64,000 nucleotides of DNA, taken from an uncultured Paracoccaceae bacterium (GTDB lineage Bacteria; Pseudomonadota; Alphaproteobacteria; Rhodobacterales; Rhodobacteraceae). The notes beneath the pieces are model-generated. The model saw nothing but the letters and a program-made list of their open reading frames with translations. It searched no databases and had not been told where the DNA came from. How positions within the stretch are numbered: position 1 is the stretch's first letter; each line of letters begins with the position of its first letter. The translations under genes were made by a program, and so were the position numbers. Of the stretch, positions 24,369 to 33,753 are shown piece after piece. The stretch is taken from positions 1 through 64,000 of the forward strand of contig CANKYO010000010.1 in the NCBI GenBank assembly GCA_947488175.1. The letters run 5' to 3'.

Positions 24369-24837
24369 GCTTACGTGCTCAAAAGATATCTGGGATGCCG
24401 GTGTTAAAGAACTGCATCGTCGCACTTTTGAGCGGCGAGAAAGCGGTGCCTTCTTGCTTGGAAAAAAGGGCCGTACCCGGCACATCCAAGAATTTGTTTT
24501 TTACGATGACATCGACCCGGGTGCCTTGGACAGCGGGATTGTGGTCATCGACGGTCGACGCCTTGGCGCGCTTTGGGCTCACTGTAGAGATAAGGGATAT
24601 GAGGTGGTCGCTGACGTTCATGTTCATCCACACGGATATAGACAGAGCAAATCTGACAAGGCGAATCCGATTATCGCCGAGAAAGGTCATGTCGCATTGA
24701 TCCTCCCTGACTTCGCGAAAGGATCGAATCGGCCTGGAAAGATCGGAATGTACAAATATCTTGGTGATCGACAGTGGAATGATCAAAGCGCTGCATTTTT
24801 CTCTCCTTTACACTTGGGCTGGTGGCCATGGCGTTAG
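24316..24837 (+). CDS. JAB/MPN-family isopeptidase
   Basis: A 173-residue protein counted from the ATG at 24316 behind GAGG. The JAMM zinc site is complete: Glu42 in RRESGAF, His102 and His104 in DVHVHPHG, Ser111 and Asp114 in SKSD. Enzymes of this family remove ubiquitin-like proteins from targets or trim their C-termini (BilD type). The hydrophobic N-terminus MAYLLATLVRLVIG may anchor it to the membrane or simply be the first helix. It overlaps both neighbours (53 bp with the E2-like gene, 16 bp with E1), which implies tightly coupled translation. Confidence 0.8.
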   Translation: MAYLLATLVRLVIGRSPELTCSKDIWDAGVKELHRRTFERRESGAFLLGKKGRTRHIQEFVFYDDIDPGALDSGIVVIDGRRLGALWAHCRDKGYEVVADVHVHPHGYRQSKSDKANPIIAEKGHVALILPDFAKGSNRPGKIGMYKYLGDRQWNDQSAAFFSPLHLGWWPWR

Positions 24838-26147
24838 AAAAACAGATCGCGCGCCTCTCGAAGATGCTCGTGGAAGCAGATGAGATCACGTTCGAAGAAG
24901 CGCAAAATCGGCTGAGGGCCATGACTCTGGAAGTTGTGGTCGGAGGACATACATCGTCGCCTGCCGCACATTGCGCAATTTTAACCGCGATATCGATTGG
25001 TCGCCGGACTTTCATTGGCGGAGTACGAGTCGTCGGCGCATTGGATCAGCCGTTGAAGGCCGCGCTACCATTCGCCTCAGACACCTTGCGGAACGCTGTT
25101 GCCGAAGCTGGAGCGATCGAGTTTGACGGAGTCCCGTCACAACGGTTGATTTTCGGAACTCTTCCCTCGCATCAGTCAACCGATGGATTCCACGTATGGT
25201 GGAATGGCTGGCAAGCAGGCGCTGACAACGAGATCCAGCCATCTGATGACGGCAGAAACCCACTTTCAGGTATCGCAGGAGCGGCGCTTGGCGTGGGCCT
25301 TGCCTTTCAGGCGTTGCGAAACTCGCCACAGCTTGCTTCTGAGATAGACCTATGGCCCATAGGGGCGGATGGGAAAATCCCAGCATTTGAAGATGTCTGG
25401 CTTCCAGCAGCAGCGTGGATTGTCGGGCTTGGCAATCTGGGACAAGCTTATCTTTGGTCGCTTTCCGCGCTACCCTACAGCACCCCTGCCGACGTCTCCT
25501 TATTGCTTCAGGATTGCGACCGTGTGTCCGAAGAAAACTGGGCTACTTCAGTCTTGGTGCGCGATGAAAACTATGGGTCCAATAAGACCAAAATTGCAGA
25601 GGAGTGGGCGCTACGAAAGGGATTCAGTGTTAGGCGGGTGGACCGTTTTCTGGGTGCAACTGACCGCTTGGATGGGCTTGATCCAAGGCTTGCGTTCAGC
25701 GGTGTAGATAGCATCGAAGCCCGCAAGATCATGGATCGAATAGGCTTTGATTGCATAATTGATGCCGGATTGGGACGCCGGGCGAATGACTTCGACCGCT
25801 TCCGCATAACAGCCTTTGATCAAGAGCGTTCGATTGCCAAGCACTTTGCCGGCCAATCAGATGCCGAGGCACCTGACGAAGTACCAGACCAAAAGGCCTA
25901 TCAAGAACTTGAAAAAGGCATTGGACAGTGTGGTACTGTCAAAATTGCAGGGACTAGTGTTGCAGCTGCCTTCGTCAGTGCGGCGGCAGCAGCTTGTGCG
26001 GTTGCGCGCAGCATCGCCATAACCTCCGGTTGCCCAATTCCGTTGAATGAAGTCCGTCGCCTTTCTGAAGCCAACAGTCGTACGGCACCCGCAGTAATTG
26101 TTAGTTCGCGAGGTTTGGGTCATGCTGGAAAACCGGTGATCATCTAA
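24822..26147 (+). CDS. E1-like ThiF-family adenylyltransferase
   Basis: A 441-residue protein; GTG at 24822 or ATG at 24828 starts it. The C-terminal half is an E1/ThiF domain: IVGLGNLGQAYL (ATP loop, residues 200-211), the acidic LLLQDCDRV near 230, Lys255 in GSNKTKIAE, and QCGTVKIAGTSVAA with Cys370 as the likely thioester cysteine. The first 190 residues form a separate domain unique to these operons. It would activate the Ubl C-terminus by adenylation and form a thioester with it. It ends the operon. With Ubl, E2-like and JAB genes it matches the bacterial ISG15-like (Bil) defence layout. Confidence 0.8.
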   Translation: MAMALEKQIARLSKMLVEADEITFEEAQNRLRAMTLEVVVGGHTSSPAAHCAILTAISIGRRTFIGGVRVVGALDQPLKAALPFASDTLRNAVAEAGAIEFDGVPSQRLIFGTLPSHQSTDGFHVWWNGWQAGADNEIQPSDDGRNPLSGIAGAALGVGLAFQALRNSPQLASEIDLWPIGADGKIPAFEDVWLPAAAWIVGLGNLGQAYLWSLSALPYSTPADVSLLLQDCDRVSEENWATSVLVRDENYGSNKTKIAEEWALRKGFSVRRVDRFLGATDRLDGLDPRLAFSGVDSIEARKIMDRIGFDCIIDAGLGRRANDFDRFRITAFDQERSIAKHFAGQSDAEAPDEVPDQKAYQELEKGIGQCGTVKIAGTSVAAAFVSAAAAACAVARSIAITSGCPIPLNEVRRLSEANSRTAPAVIVSSRGLGHAGKPVII

Positions 26148-26389
26148 AGCTTGCAAACAAGCGCCGCATAGATTTTGGATTTCATAGGGGCTTAGCTCTT
26201 GGCCAGACCCAGATTACACCTTCAACAGCTCCGGCAGCGATGAAGACAATTTAATCGATCCCCGAGAATTGAGCGGATCCGTGGACAATCTGGCGGCGTA
26301 GTTTTCTAAAAATACACAAATACGATAACCAATTGCACCTATGAAGCGAGTAGGAACGGATGACATGTCCTGTGCTTGGATCACAAGGC

Positions 26390-29300
26390 CTAAGACGAGC
26401 GTGAGGGCTGGACGGTGATCATCTTCCCGCTTGTCATCAGGACGATCAGGCCGCGCTCGGCTTTGGTGACTTCAAGATAGGCACGGACCTGAGCACGATA
26501 GTGATCGAGTGTCCGCTCTGTGGGCTCCACGTCGCTCTTCCAGTCGATCACGACGGTTGGCCGACCTTCCGGATCAACCGTAAGTGCGTCCACGATCCCG
26601 GCCGTCACAATCAGCTTAGAATCCTCTTGCTGAAGGCCATAGACTGGGAACTCTGCGAGCAAAGAAGGACGCAAGGCCGCCACTTCCGACAAGGCCAGCG
26701 TCCGGGTCACGCAACCGGCCATTTCCTCAGGCGAAAGCCCGTTCGCCGGATCGGAGGAAGGTTCCTTGCCGAGCGCACAAATGAGGTCGCCAGCACGCGC
26801 GGTGAGCACCTCGTCGGCCTCGCCGCATTCCCCTGTCAGGACTTCTTCCATGAGCTTGTGAAGGATCAGTCCACGCTCGCGTCCGCCCTGGATGGAGGCG
26901 AGCGCGTCGGCGTCCGGCGCCGGAGCATCAGCCGAACCGGCCCAGACGTCCGGTTCTTCTTCTTGAAGCACCGAACCGGTTGTCGTCTCGTCGCGGCTCG
27001 GCGCAAGCCAGGCCAGGTGCATCTGCCTTTCGTCAATCGCACCGGCCTCAGCGGCGAAACTCTCCCGTGTCTGATCGTTTGCGGCATCGCCTGTCACCGC
27101 GATCGGGTCGACCGGCAGGTGCGACACGTCGAGGGCAGGGAGATTTGTTAGGGACAGGTCCACCAAGCCAATCCAAGCTGATTTCGAAGGCGTTACGTCG
27201 AGCCGTGGCAAGACCAAGAGCTCCCGGGCGCGCGTTGCCGCGACATACCAGAGCCGGACCCGCTCGCGGTCCAATTCGTCCTTCTCGGCCTGACGCGCCG
27301 CGTCGTAACCGGACGGAGGGACGCCCAGAACCGGGCAGTAGAAGGTATCGGTCTGGCGATCGGTCACAGCGCTATCGGGTGACATTACCCCTGTCATGGT
27401 GTTGATGGGAATGACGACCGGCCACTCAAGCCCTTTCGCTGCATGCATCGTGTAGAGGGCGACGGCTTCTTCCTGCGCATCGGGCCGGCCTTCCACTGCA
27501 CGGGCCTCATCCGTCCATGCCGCCGTCATAGCCTCGGAAAAAGCTCGCAGGCCGCGTACCGAATAGTTGACGGCGAGGCTGAGATAGAGATCTACATTGG
27601 CAAGTGCTCGTTCTGCTTGACCGCGATGCCGTTCGAGAAGAACCGGGCGAACCCGAAGGACATCGACGGCCTGCGAAAGAAGATCGTGCGGTGTCGTGCT
27701 GTTGGCGCGTTTCTGAAGCGCTTGCAGCCGCTCGATCACATCGCGCGCCAGCGGATGCGCTATTGTCCCAGGGTCAATGCCGAGGTCGAGCCGTGGAATC
27801 CGGTCGGGTTCGTCTTCCGAACGCGGAAGTGCCCAGACGATGTCCAGGAGCTCCTCTTCGTTCAGGCCGACAAGCGGGCCGCGCAGCAATGCGCCGAGCG
27901 CCAGCGTGTCACGACGATCGGCGAGTGCCCGCGTGATCGCGATGAAGTCCTGCACTTCCTGCCGGCGAAACAGACCTTTGCCAGCTTGGGTTGAGACCGG
28001 GATGCCACGGCGCTCAAGGGCTTCTTCATAACGCCAGAGTTCCGCGCCAGTGGGGGCGAGCAAGGTGATGTCGCCCGGCTGGCAGGGGCGTTGTACGCCG
28101 GCTTTGCGATCCTGGACCGGATGACTGCCGATCAACCGTGCGCAAAGTTCAGCCACTGCTTCGGCTTCAGCGTCACGTCGCTGCTCGGCGCTAGCCTTAC
28201 CGTTCTCGTCAGCAACCGCGACATTGATCGCCGCAACGCAGACGCCGTCATCCGGATCGTCGTGGAAAGGATCGAGCGTTGTGAAACCCGGCTGGCCATC
28301 AGCCGACAAGACAGTCTCAAACCGTTCGTTGACGAAAGTTAGGATCGAGGAACAGGAACGAAAATTGGTGGAGATCGAGACGAGGCTGTCCGCGTCCTGT
28401 GTCGAGAAGGCGGTGCGGGCCTGGACATAAGCGCCGACATCCGCGCCGCGGAAACGATAGATTGCCTGCTTGGGGTCGCCAACCAAGAAGAGCGCGCCCG
28501 GCCGAATCCGGAAGCGTGTCCAATCCTGCGGATCATCACCGGGATCACCGCATAGACGCCAGAAGATCTCGGCCTGGAGTGGGTCAGTGTCTTGAAACTC
28601 GTCGACGAGGACCTTCGAATACCGCTGACCGAGCGCCTGTCGCACAGTTTCATGGTCGCGCAACAGGTCGCGCGCGGCATAGATGAGATCGTCGAAATCG
28701 AGCTGGGCGCTGGCGCGCTTGTGCTCACGATAGCGTGCCAGGATTGTGCGTGCTTCGTCGATCAATGTCGTAAGGACCTGGCCGGAAATCGCCTGGAGCA
28801 GTGCGGTCCACGCGGCACAGCACGCCTCGTACAGGCCGCTGGCAGTATCGTTCAGCCTGTCGCCGTCTGCCTTGGACAGCCCTGCCTGCTTTGCCACCGC
28901 CGCCCATTTGCCTTTCTTACGGTAGGCGTAAAAGCTGCCCGTCCCGGTCGTAAGGTCGGGATGCGGGCGTGCAACCAGAAACCCGACGAGCCCGGCGGGC
29001 GTGGAGCCGTCTGCAACCGATGGAAGGGCAGCCGCCATTTCAGAAAAGCGCACGGCGAAGACCTCCGTTTCCGGCTCATGGACGCCGGCGCCTCGCATAA
29101 AGGCCGAAAGTTCGTCGGTCGCCTTCCGGAAGGCTTGCAGGTGACCTGCAAAAGGCATCGCCTCCGGTGCAACCAGATTCCTCGACCGCCGGAGGGCTTC
29201 GGCGATCTTGTGCATCAGAGCGACGGATTCTGCCGGGTTGTGAAGCACCATCTCGGCCAGGACACCTCCCTGATCTCCCGACAGGCGCTCGCGCAGCCAG

Positions 29301-29776
29301 CCGTTGACGATTTCGAGGAAGTTGAGATCGGCCTGGTTGCGGTCGATGACCGCTGCGCCCGGATCGATACCCGCTTCCGCCGGGTAGGGCTTGATCAATC
29401 GCTGGCAGAAGCCGTGGATAGTCGAGCAGGTAATTTCGTCGATCTCCGTGCTGGCCGAAATCAGATTTTCGTGCTGCGCCGCAGTAAGTCCTTCCGGCAA
29501 GCCGACGCGGAGCTCCGGTGCAATATGGCCGGCCGCGAGATCTTCTACGAAATCCCGGACGCGCAAGAGGAGCTCGCTGGCCGCCGGTTCGGTAAACGTG
29601 ACCGCGGCGATGGACTTTGGCGCGACACCCTGCGCCAGCATGACAGCGATCCTGCCGGCCATAACGGCGGTCTTGCCCGATCCCGCGCCGGCCTCAACCA
29701 AGATGGACCGGTCGTGACGGCTGATCGCGTCATGCCGGGCTCCATCATCGTTCAGAACTTTCACGCTGCTCATCAT
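26390..29776 (-). CDS. AddA-like UvrD-family helicase/nuclease
   Basis: A 1128-residue protein with all parts of an AddA subunit. Walker A is GAGSGKT at 30-36, the Walker B helicase motif is VDEFQDTDPLQ near 390, further motifs are GDPKQAIYRFRGAD, TMHAAKGLEWPVV and YVAATRARELL, and the C-terminus is a PD-(D/E)XK nuclease with Asp1063, Asp1078 and Lys1080 (IDWKSD). The length equals that of chromosomal alphaproteobacterial AddA. It processes double-strand DNA ends in recombination, or foreign DNA in defence. Its ATG overlaps the AddB-like stop by 4 bp. As the genes sit on an accessory replicon, they are probably a second, divergent copy. Confidence 0.85.
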   Translation of the reverse strand: MMSSVKVLNDDGARHDAISRHDRSILVEAGAGSGKTAVMAGRIAVMLAQGVAPKSIAAVTFTEPAASELLLRVRDFVEDLAAGHIAPELRVGLPEGLTAAQHENLISASTEIDEITCSTIHGFCQRLIKPYPAEAGIDPGAAVIDRNQADLNFLEIVNGWLRERLSGDQGGVLAEMVLHNPAESVALMHKIAEALRRSRNLVAPEAMPFAGHLQAFRKATDELSAFMRGAGVHEPETEVFAVRFSEMAAALPSVADGSTPAGLVGFLVARPHPDLTTGTGSFYAYRKKGKWAAVAKQAGLSKADGDRLNDTASGLYEACCAAWTALLQAISGQVLTTLIDEARTILARYREHKRASAQLDFDDLIYAARDLLRDHETVRQALGQRYSKVLVDEFQDTDPLQAEIFWRLCGDPGDDPQDWTRFRIRPGALFLVGDPKQAIYRFRGADVGAYVQARTAFSTQDADSLVSISTNFRSCSSILTFVNERFETVLSADGQPGFTTLDPFHDDPDDGVCVAAINVAVADENGKASAEQRRDAEAEAVAELCARLIGSHPVQDRKAGVQRPCQPGDITLLAPTGAELWRYEEALERRGIPVSTQAGKGLFRRQEVQDFIAITRALADRRDTLALGALLRGPLVGLNEEELLDIVWALPRSEDEPDRIPRLDLGIDPGTIAHPLARDVIERLQALQKRANSTTPHDLLSQAVDVLRVRPVLLERHRGQAERALANVDLYLSLAVNYSVRGLRAFSEAMTAAWTDEARAVEGRPDAQEEAVALYTMHAAKGLEWPVVIPINTMTGVMSPDSAVTDRQTDTFYCPVLGVPPSGYDAARQAEKDELDRERVRLWYVAATRARELLVLPRLDVTPSKSAWIGLVDLSLTNLPALDVSHLPVDPIAVTGDAANDQTRESFAAEAGAIDERQMHLAWLAPSRDETTTGSVLQEEEPDVWAGSADAPAPDADALASIQGGRERGLILHKLMEEVLTGECGEADEVLTARAGDLICALGKEPSSDPANGLSPEEMAGCVTRTLALSEVAALRPSLLAEFPVYGLQQEDSKLIVTAGIVDALTVDPEGRPTVVIDWKSDVEPTERTLDHYRAQVRAYLEVTKAERGLIVLMTSGKMITVQPSRSS

Positions 29777-32427
29777 TCCGCCTCCCAGATCGGAGCAACA
29801 TTGCTGAGCCGCTCGGTCGCGGCGGCTTGCTTGCGTTTGCAGTAGGTGGCGCCTGCGTTTGCCGGCAGGGCAAAGGCGAGATCGTCGTAGTCGCCTCCGG
29901 TATCCGGCCCGGGCAGTGCAGCGCCGCTGGCCAATGCGGTTCTCGCCGCCCGCAGATATGCCTTGATCTCCGCCAGGACGATGTCCGGCTCGTCGAGCTG
30001 GAGATCAAGCGGTTCACGCGGATAGAGCAGCGAGGCGCTGATCGCGATGTGGTCGCCCAGGAGCGCCTTGACGGCGAAGGCATACAGGCAACGCTGAAGC
30101 TCGCGGCCGCCGTTCACGCGTATGTCGCCTTTGGGCGGCTTGCCGGTCTTGTAGTCGCGCACGAGTGCCCGGCTGCCGTCATCAGCGATGTCGAGTCGGT
30201 CGATATAACCGGCAATGTGAAATCCGGTGTCGGGGATGATCACCTGCACATTGGCGTCCCAGGGCAATGCCGCCTCCGACTTGGGCTCGGACCCGCCGAA
30301 CGGGACTTCGCCAAAGGATCGGCTGCCCGGCAAATGATCATTGCCATAGGCAAGCGCCTGTCCGGCAAGAGCGCGCGCGTCCCAGAGCGTGCGGCCCCAG
30401 ATAACAGCGGGCGGAATGGGCCGCTCGCTTTCCCATTCGGCCGCCACCGCACCTGCAGTTTCGTCCACCGCTGCCTGAATGGCCGCCGCGTCGGCCGACG
30501 CCAGGCCGCCCGTCGCTTCGAGGTTTCGCAGGGCGCGGTCAAGCACCAGATGGATGAGGTCGCCGGTTTGTAGTGCGTCAAGCACGAGCGGCTCGGCACT
30601 GCCTTGCGGGGATTTCCAACCGAGAGCATAGCGCCAGAGGAAATTGAGAGGGCTGCGCAGCAGTGTTTTGAGCGAGCTCGCCGACTGGGTCCGCCCGAGG
30701 ATCGCGAGAACCAAAGGATGATCGGTCCTGACCAGGCCATCATGAGCTGTCACATCGGCCATGCGCCAATCGCGCCAGCAGGAACGCGCACTCAATGCCT
30801 GGGGAACGGCGGCGAATTCCTGCGGCCGCGCCATCAACCGGTCGGTTTCACTGAAGGCATGGGCGGGAACGGCGTTGCGCCGCAGATAGACTTCCTCGTC
30901 ATAGGAGGCGAGGAGGGGACTGCGACCCAGCAGCCGGCCGTCGCTGTCGCGTCGGGCGCGGGAGAGGACAACGTCGCTGCACGTGGTGGCGAGTATCGTG
31001 TCAAAGTCACGGCGATCTGCCAGATTGACGGGCAGTGGGTCGAGTTCGTCCGTTGGAATGATGTGGTCCGGGATAAGTCGATCTTCGGCGAGCCCGCGTG
31101 GCCAGCGGGAGGAATTGAGACCGATCAGCCGAGCGAAGCGTCGCGGCGATGCAGCCAGAGTACTGGCCGGCATCCAGGCCACCGAGACGCAGGCCTCGAG
31201 ACCGTCATCCTGTTTCAGCGATTCCAGTGTGATGTCGATCGCGCCAGCGGGTCCTTCCAGAAGGGCTTTGCGCCAGATGGACAATGCCTGACCCTTGAGG
31301 AAGGCTTCACCGATCTCCAGTGCCCCGTCAGGTCCTTTTGCCAGCAGATCGACCGCAGCGCGCAGTACCGGGGCGTGATCCATGCTATCGGGCCAGTCGT
31401 CCGGCGCGAGACGCGCCAGCAGTTGGTTCCAGGCAGACGACGTTGACAAGGGCGCATCGTTCGGAAGGACGCGCATCCAGCCGTCGGGAAGGGGTGCCAG
31501 AGGTGCAGAATCCCGGCACAGGGCGACTAGACGGCGCAGGCGCGACTGTGAGAGCCCACGTGCGACGATGTCGGCGAGCGCCGCTGCCGCTTGTCCGTCA
31601 CGTGTGGTGACTGCCGGAATCCCATGAACGAAATGCAGATCGATATTGGCATCGGCGCGCAGTGCGAGCAAGTGATCGTCGTAATCGGCCGGCGAAGCAG
31701 AGGCGATGGCGATGTCGGTGGGCGATACGCCCGACGCAAGCAGCGAACGCACCCAACGCAGCGTCTCGACTGCCTCATGGTAAGCGGTCGCGGCACTGAC
31801 AGATCGAATGGCCGGTGCCTCAGCTTCGCATCGAGCGATAGCAGCGCCGCATTCGTTGAGCCAGGTCGGGACAGTACGGGGACCTGACGTCCATTGCATG
31901 GGGATGTGCTCGGCGAGCGCCGTGACCAGAGGCCGCCAGCAGGGAGACAGTTCAGTCAGTCCGACGATTTCCATTGAGCCGAATATGGCGGGCGCATGGG
32001 TGATCCGGCTGATGGCTGCGGCGACTATATCGACCGGACGCATCATTTCGCCCGGAAGTTCGGCGAGAACAGCGGCTTCCAAGCGAGCTATTGCTTCGAG
32101 CCTTGGATGATCAGTTGACCGGGAGGCGAGATCGATACCGGCCCGCCATACCTTGTGCAGTGTGTCGGCGGCCGCCCCGATCATCCCCGGTAGCATCTTG
32201 ATGTCTTCCAGTTCGCCCATCGGGGTTTCAGGGAGCACCGTCTGGACCGCCGCGCGCAGGCTTTCTACGTCGATCGCGCAGGTGAAGCCACCCGCGAGCC
32301 GCACCGCAGCTTGTTCGAAAGACATGATCTGGAGGCCGTGCCGGCCGCTGCGGGTCGCCTCAAGACGAGCATCCCGCATTTCGTGTCGTCCGTAGACAAT
32401 AAGCGTTGAGCGGCATATAGCGTTCAT
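29773..32427 (-). CDS. AddB-like PD-(D/E)XK nuclease
   Basis: An 884-residue protein started at 32427 behind AAGGAG; the frame runs 12 codons further upstream. It corresponds to the AddB partner: an inactivated helicase-like front half and a C-terminal PD-(D/E)XK nuclease, IAGYIDRLDI and VRDYKTGKPP (Asp, Asp, Lys). Canonical AddB has four cysteines that hold a 4Fe-4S cluster around the nuclease; the C-terminal region here shows only one, in ATYCKRK. It is about 100 residues shorter than usual AddB. A Walker A motif is not present at the N-terminus. The pair should act as a heterodimer. Confidence 0.75.
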   Translation of the reverse strand: MNAICRSTLIVYGRHEMRDARLEATRSGRHGLQIMSFEQAAVRLAGGFTCAIDVESLRAAVQTVLPETPMGELEDIKMLPGMIGAAADTLHKVWRAGIDLASRSTDHPRLEAIARLEAAVLAELPGEMMRPVDIVAAAISRITHAPAIFGSMEIVGLTELSPCWRPLVTALAEHIPMQWTSGPRTVPTWLNECGAAIARCEAEAPAIRSVSAATAYHEAVETLRWVRSLLASGVSPTDIAIASASPADYDDHLLALRADANIDLHFVHGIPAVTTRDGQAAAALADIVARGLSQSRLRRLVALCRDSAPLAPLPDGWMRVLPNDAPLSTSSAWNQLLARLAPDDWPDSMDHAPVLRAAVDLLAKGPDGALEIGEAFLKGQALSIWRKALLEGPAGAIDITLESLKQDDGLEACVSVAWMPASTLAASPRRFARLIGLNSSRWPRGLAEDRLIPDHIIPTDELDPLPVNLADRRDFDTILATTCSDVVLSRARRDSDGRLLGRSPLLASYDEEVYLRRNAVPAHAFSETDRLMARPQEFAAVPQALSARSCWRDWRMADVTAHDGLVRTDHPLVLAILGRTQSASSLKTLLRSPLNFLWRYALGWKSPQGSAEPLVLDALQTGDLIHLVLDRALRNLEATGGLASADAAAIQAAVDETAGAVAAEWESERPIPPAVIWGRTLWDARALAGQALAYGNDHLPGSRSFGEVPFGGSEPKSEAALPWDANVQVIIPDTGFHIAGYIDRLDIADDGSRALVRDYKTGKPPKGDIRVNGGRELQRCLYAFAVKALLGDHIAISASLLYPREPLDLQLDEPDIVLAEIKAYLRAARTALASGAALPGPDTGGDYDDLAFALPANAGATYCKRKQAAATERLSNVAPIWEAE

Positions 32428-32532
32428 CTTTTGAACTCCTTTTCGATCATATGCCGCTGCCAAGTTTATAAGTGGCGCTACCGACAGCTCGGCGGCTTGA
32501 GAATTGCACGTAACCAGTTGTGCATCGAGGCG

Positions 32533-33108
32533 TCATAGAAACGACCGGTATTCATCCATAAAGGTAGCTACTTGCAGGAGGCCTTGTGCTTCGGATTTGT
32601 GGATCAATGCGGCGATATCGAGGGCTGGGTTTTTGAACCGCTCGCGCATGCTCCGCAAAGCGAGGATCGCCTCCGAAGGATCGAGCTCGATCGTATCAGC
32701 GATGAAATCGTCCGCCGAAATCGCGTCGATTGCATGAGAGGAGAGCGCCTCGGGGGGAAAGTCCTTGAGATTGTCGGTCACGATTACCGAGGCAGACGTT
32801 GATATCGCAGCCGCCAAAACATGGTTGTCATTTGGATCCGGCAGGTCGAGATTGCTTTCGAACACCTCGTAGCCTGTTACTAGGGACTCCGGGAATGCCG
32901 CCTCGATCACGGCGCGCTGCTTCGTGCCGTCAGTGGCTCCCTTAGTAATCTGGGAGATAGCTTTCTGGGTTTCATCCAGAATACGTGCACTCCAACGCGG
33001 CCGGAACAGGCCGGCCTCAGCCAAGCTGAGCAGCATGTTCCGACGCAATGCGCCGCCCAGAACACATGCATCGATCAACGCTGTGAACCGATCGGCGTAT
33101 CCGTTCAT
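32533..33108 (-). CDS. PIN-domain protein, probable toxin
   Basis: A 191-residue PIN-like ribonuclease. The acidic metal-binding residues are visible: Asp in TALIDACVLGG, a glutamate in RILDETQK, and Asp residues in LDLPDPNDNHVLAAA and VIVTDNLKDFP. The N-terminal DA(C/N)VL motif and the DP(N/D)DxH(V)LAAA motif are those of VapC-like and related RNases. It overlaps the helix-turn-helix gene by 4 bp, which suggests a toxin-antitoxin pair. The pair precedes the AddAB-like genes by 105 bp in the same direction. Confidence 0.8.
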   Translation of the reverse strand: MNGYADRFTALIDACVLGGALRRNMLLSLAEAGLFRPRWSARILDETQKAISQITKGATDGTKQRAVIEAAFPESLVTGYEVFESNLDLPDPNDNHVLAAAISTSASVIVTDNLKDFPPEALSSHAIDAISADDFIADTIELDPSEAILALRSMRERFKNPALDIAALIHKSEAQGLLQVATFMDEYRSFL

Positions 33109-33569
33109 ACCAGCCCATCTTCTGCATCTATCCGCGCGAGATCACTAAGTGCATTGGAGCGTTCCGCATCACGCTTCTCTTTGTACGCGAAGAGGTCGTC
33201 GGCCCGCACACGCCGATGTCGCCCAGTTTTCGCGAACGGGATATTGCCCTCTTCCAAAAGTTTTACAAGGAACGGACGAGAGACATTCAAAAGATCCGCC
33301 GCTTGCTGTGTTGTAAGCTCGGACTCGACCGGTATCATTCGAAATCCGCGTCCGCTCGAAACGAGCCTGAGCACTTCGAGCAGGGAAGCCGTTAGCGCCG
33401 GTGCCAATGTTACATTTTGAACGTTTCCGCCTTCGAGCGCGAGCGACAACGTTGTCGGTTCACCTTCCTTGATCTGCGAGGCGACGATAGTTCTAAGCTG
33501 CTCGGCATTCTTGATCTCGACCTCATCAGGCAGTCGGTCAAAGAACGCCTCCTTCTTAAGGGCGGTCAT
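33105..33569 (-). CDS. Excisionase-type helix-turn-helix antitoxin
   Basis: A 154-residue protein with an MerR/excisionase winged-helix motif at about 88-138: LTTQQAADLLNVSRPFLVKL followed by GRHRRVRADDLFAY. The N-terminal 80 residues probably bind the toxin. This HTH plus PIN pair is common on alphaproteobacterial replicons and acts as an addiction or defence module. It is first in the minus-strand unit; whether the AddAB-like genes are co-transcribed is not clear from the 105-bp gap. Confidence 0.8.
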   Translation of the reverse strand: MTALKKEAFFDRLPDEVEIKNAEQLRTIVASQIKEGEPTTLSLALEGGNVQNVTLAPALTASLLEVLRLVSSGRGFRMIPVESELTTQQAADLLNVSRPFLVKLLEEGNIPFAKTGRHRRVRADDLFAYKEKRDAERSNALSDLARIDAEDGLV

Positions 33570-33753
33570 GGTGTGCTCCAGTTCAGTTTGCTAAGTGACA
33601 TGTAAGGTATCCTCTATTCGAATCAAACGCAATAGTCGAAATAATCGAAACACCTTAACGTGCGCCTAACGCTCAGCGCGGTAGCTCCCATGAGGTATAG
33701 AAGTCATTTCTATAACTCATCACAGTCAAAATTTTGAGCGATAGAACTGTGCG

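Noticed and set aside
28592..29845. Long plus-strand frame (417 codons) opposite the AddA-like gene
   Set aside because: It is the mirror of a GC-rich gene with complete helicase and nuclease motifs. Its own translation has no recognisable domain and the codon pattern follows the antisense of the real gene.
29827..30573. Plus-strand frame of 248 codons opposite the AddB-like gene
   Set aside because: Antisense shadow of the nuclease domain; the product is cysteine- and glycine-rich without motif.
26390..32427. Gabija system
   Set aside because: Gabija pairs a UvrD-like helicase with an OLD-family ATPase/nuclease. Here the partner is an AddB-like PD-(D/E)XK protein, and the helicase carries its own nuclease domain.
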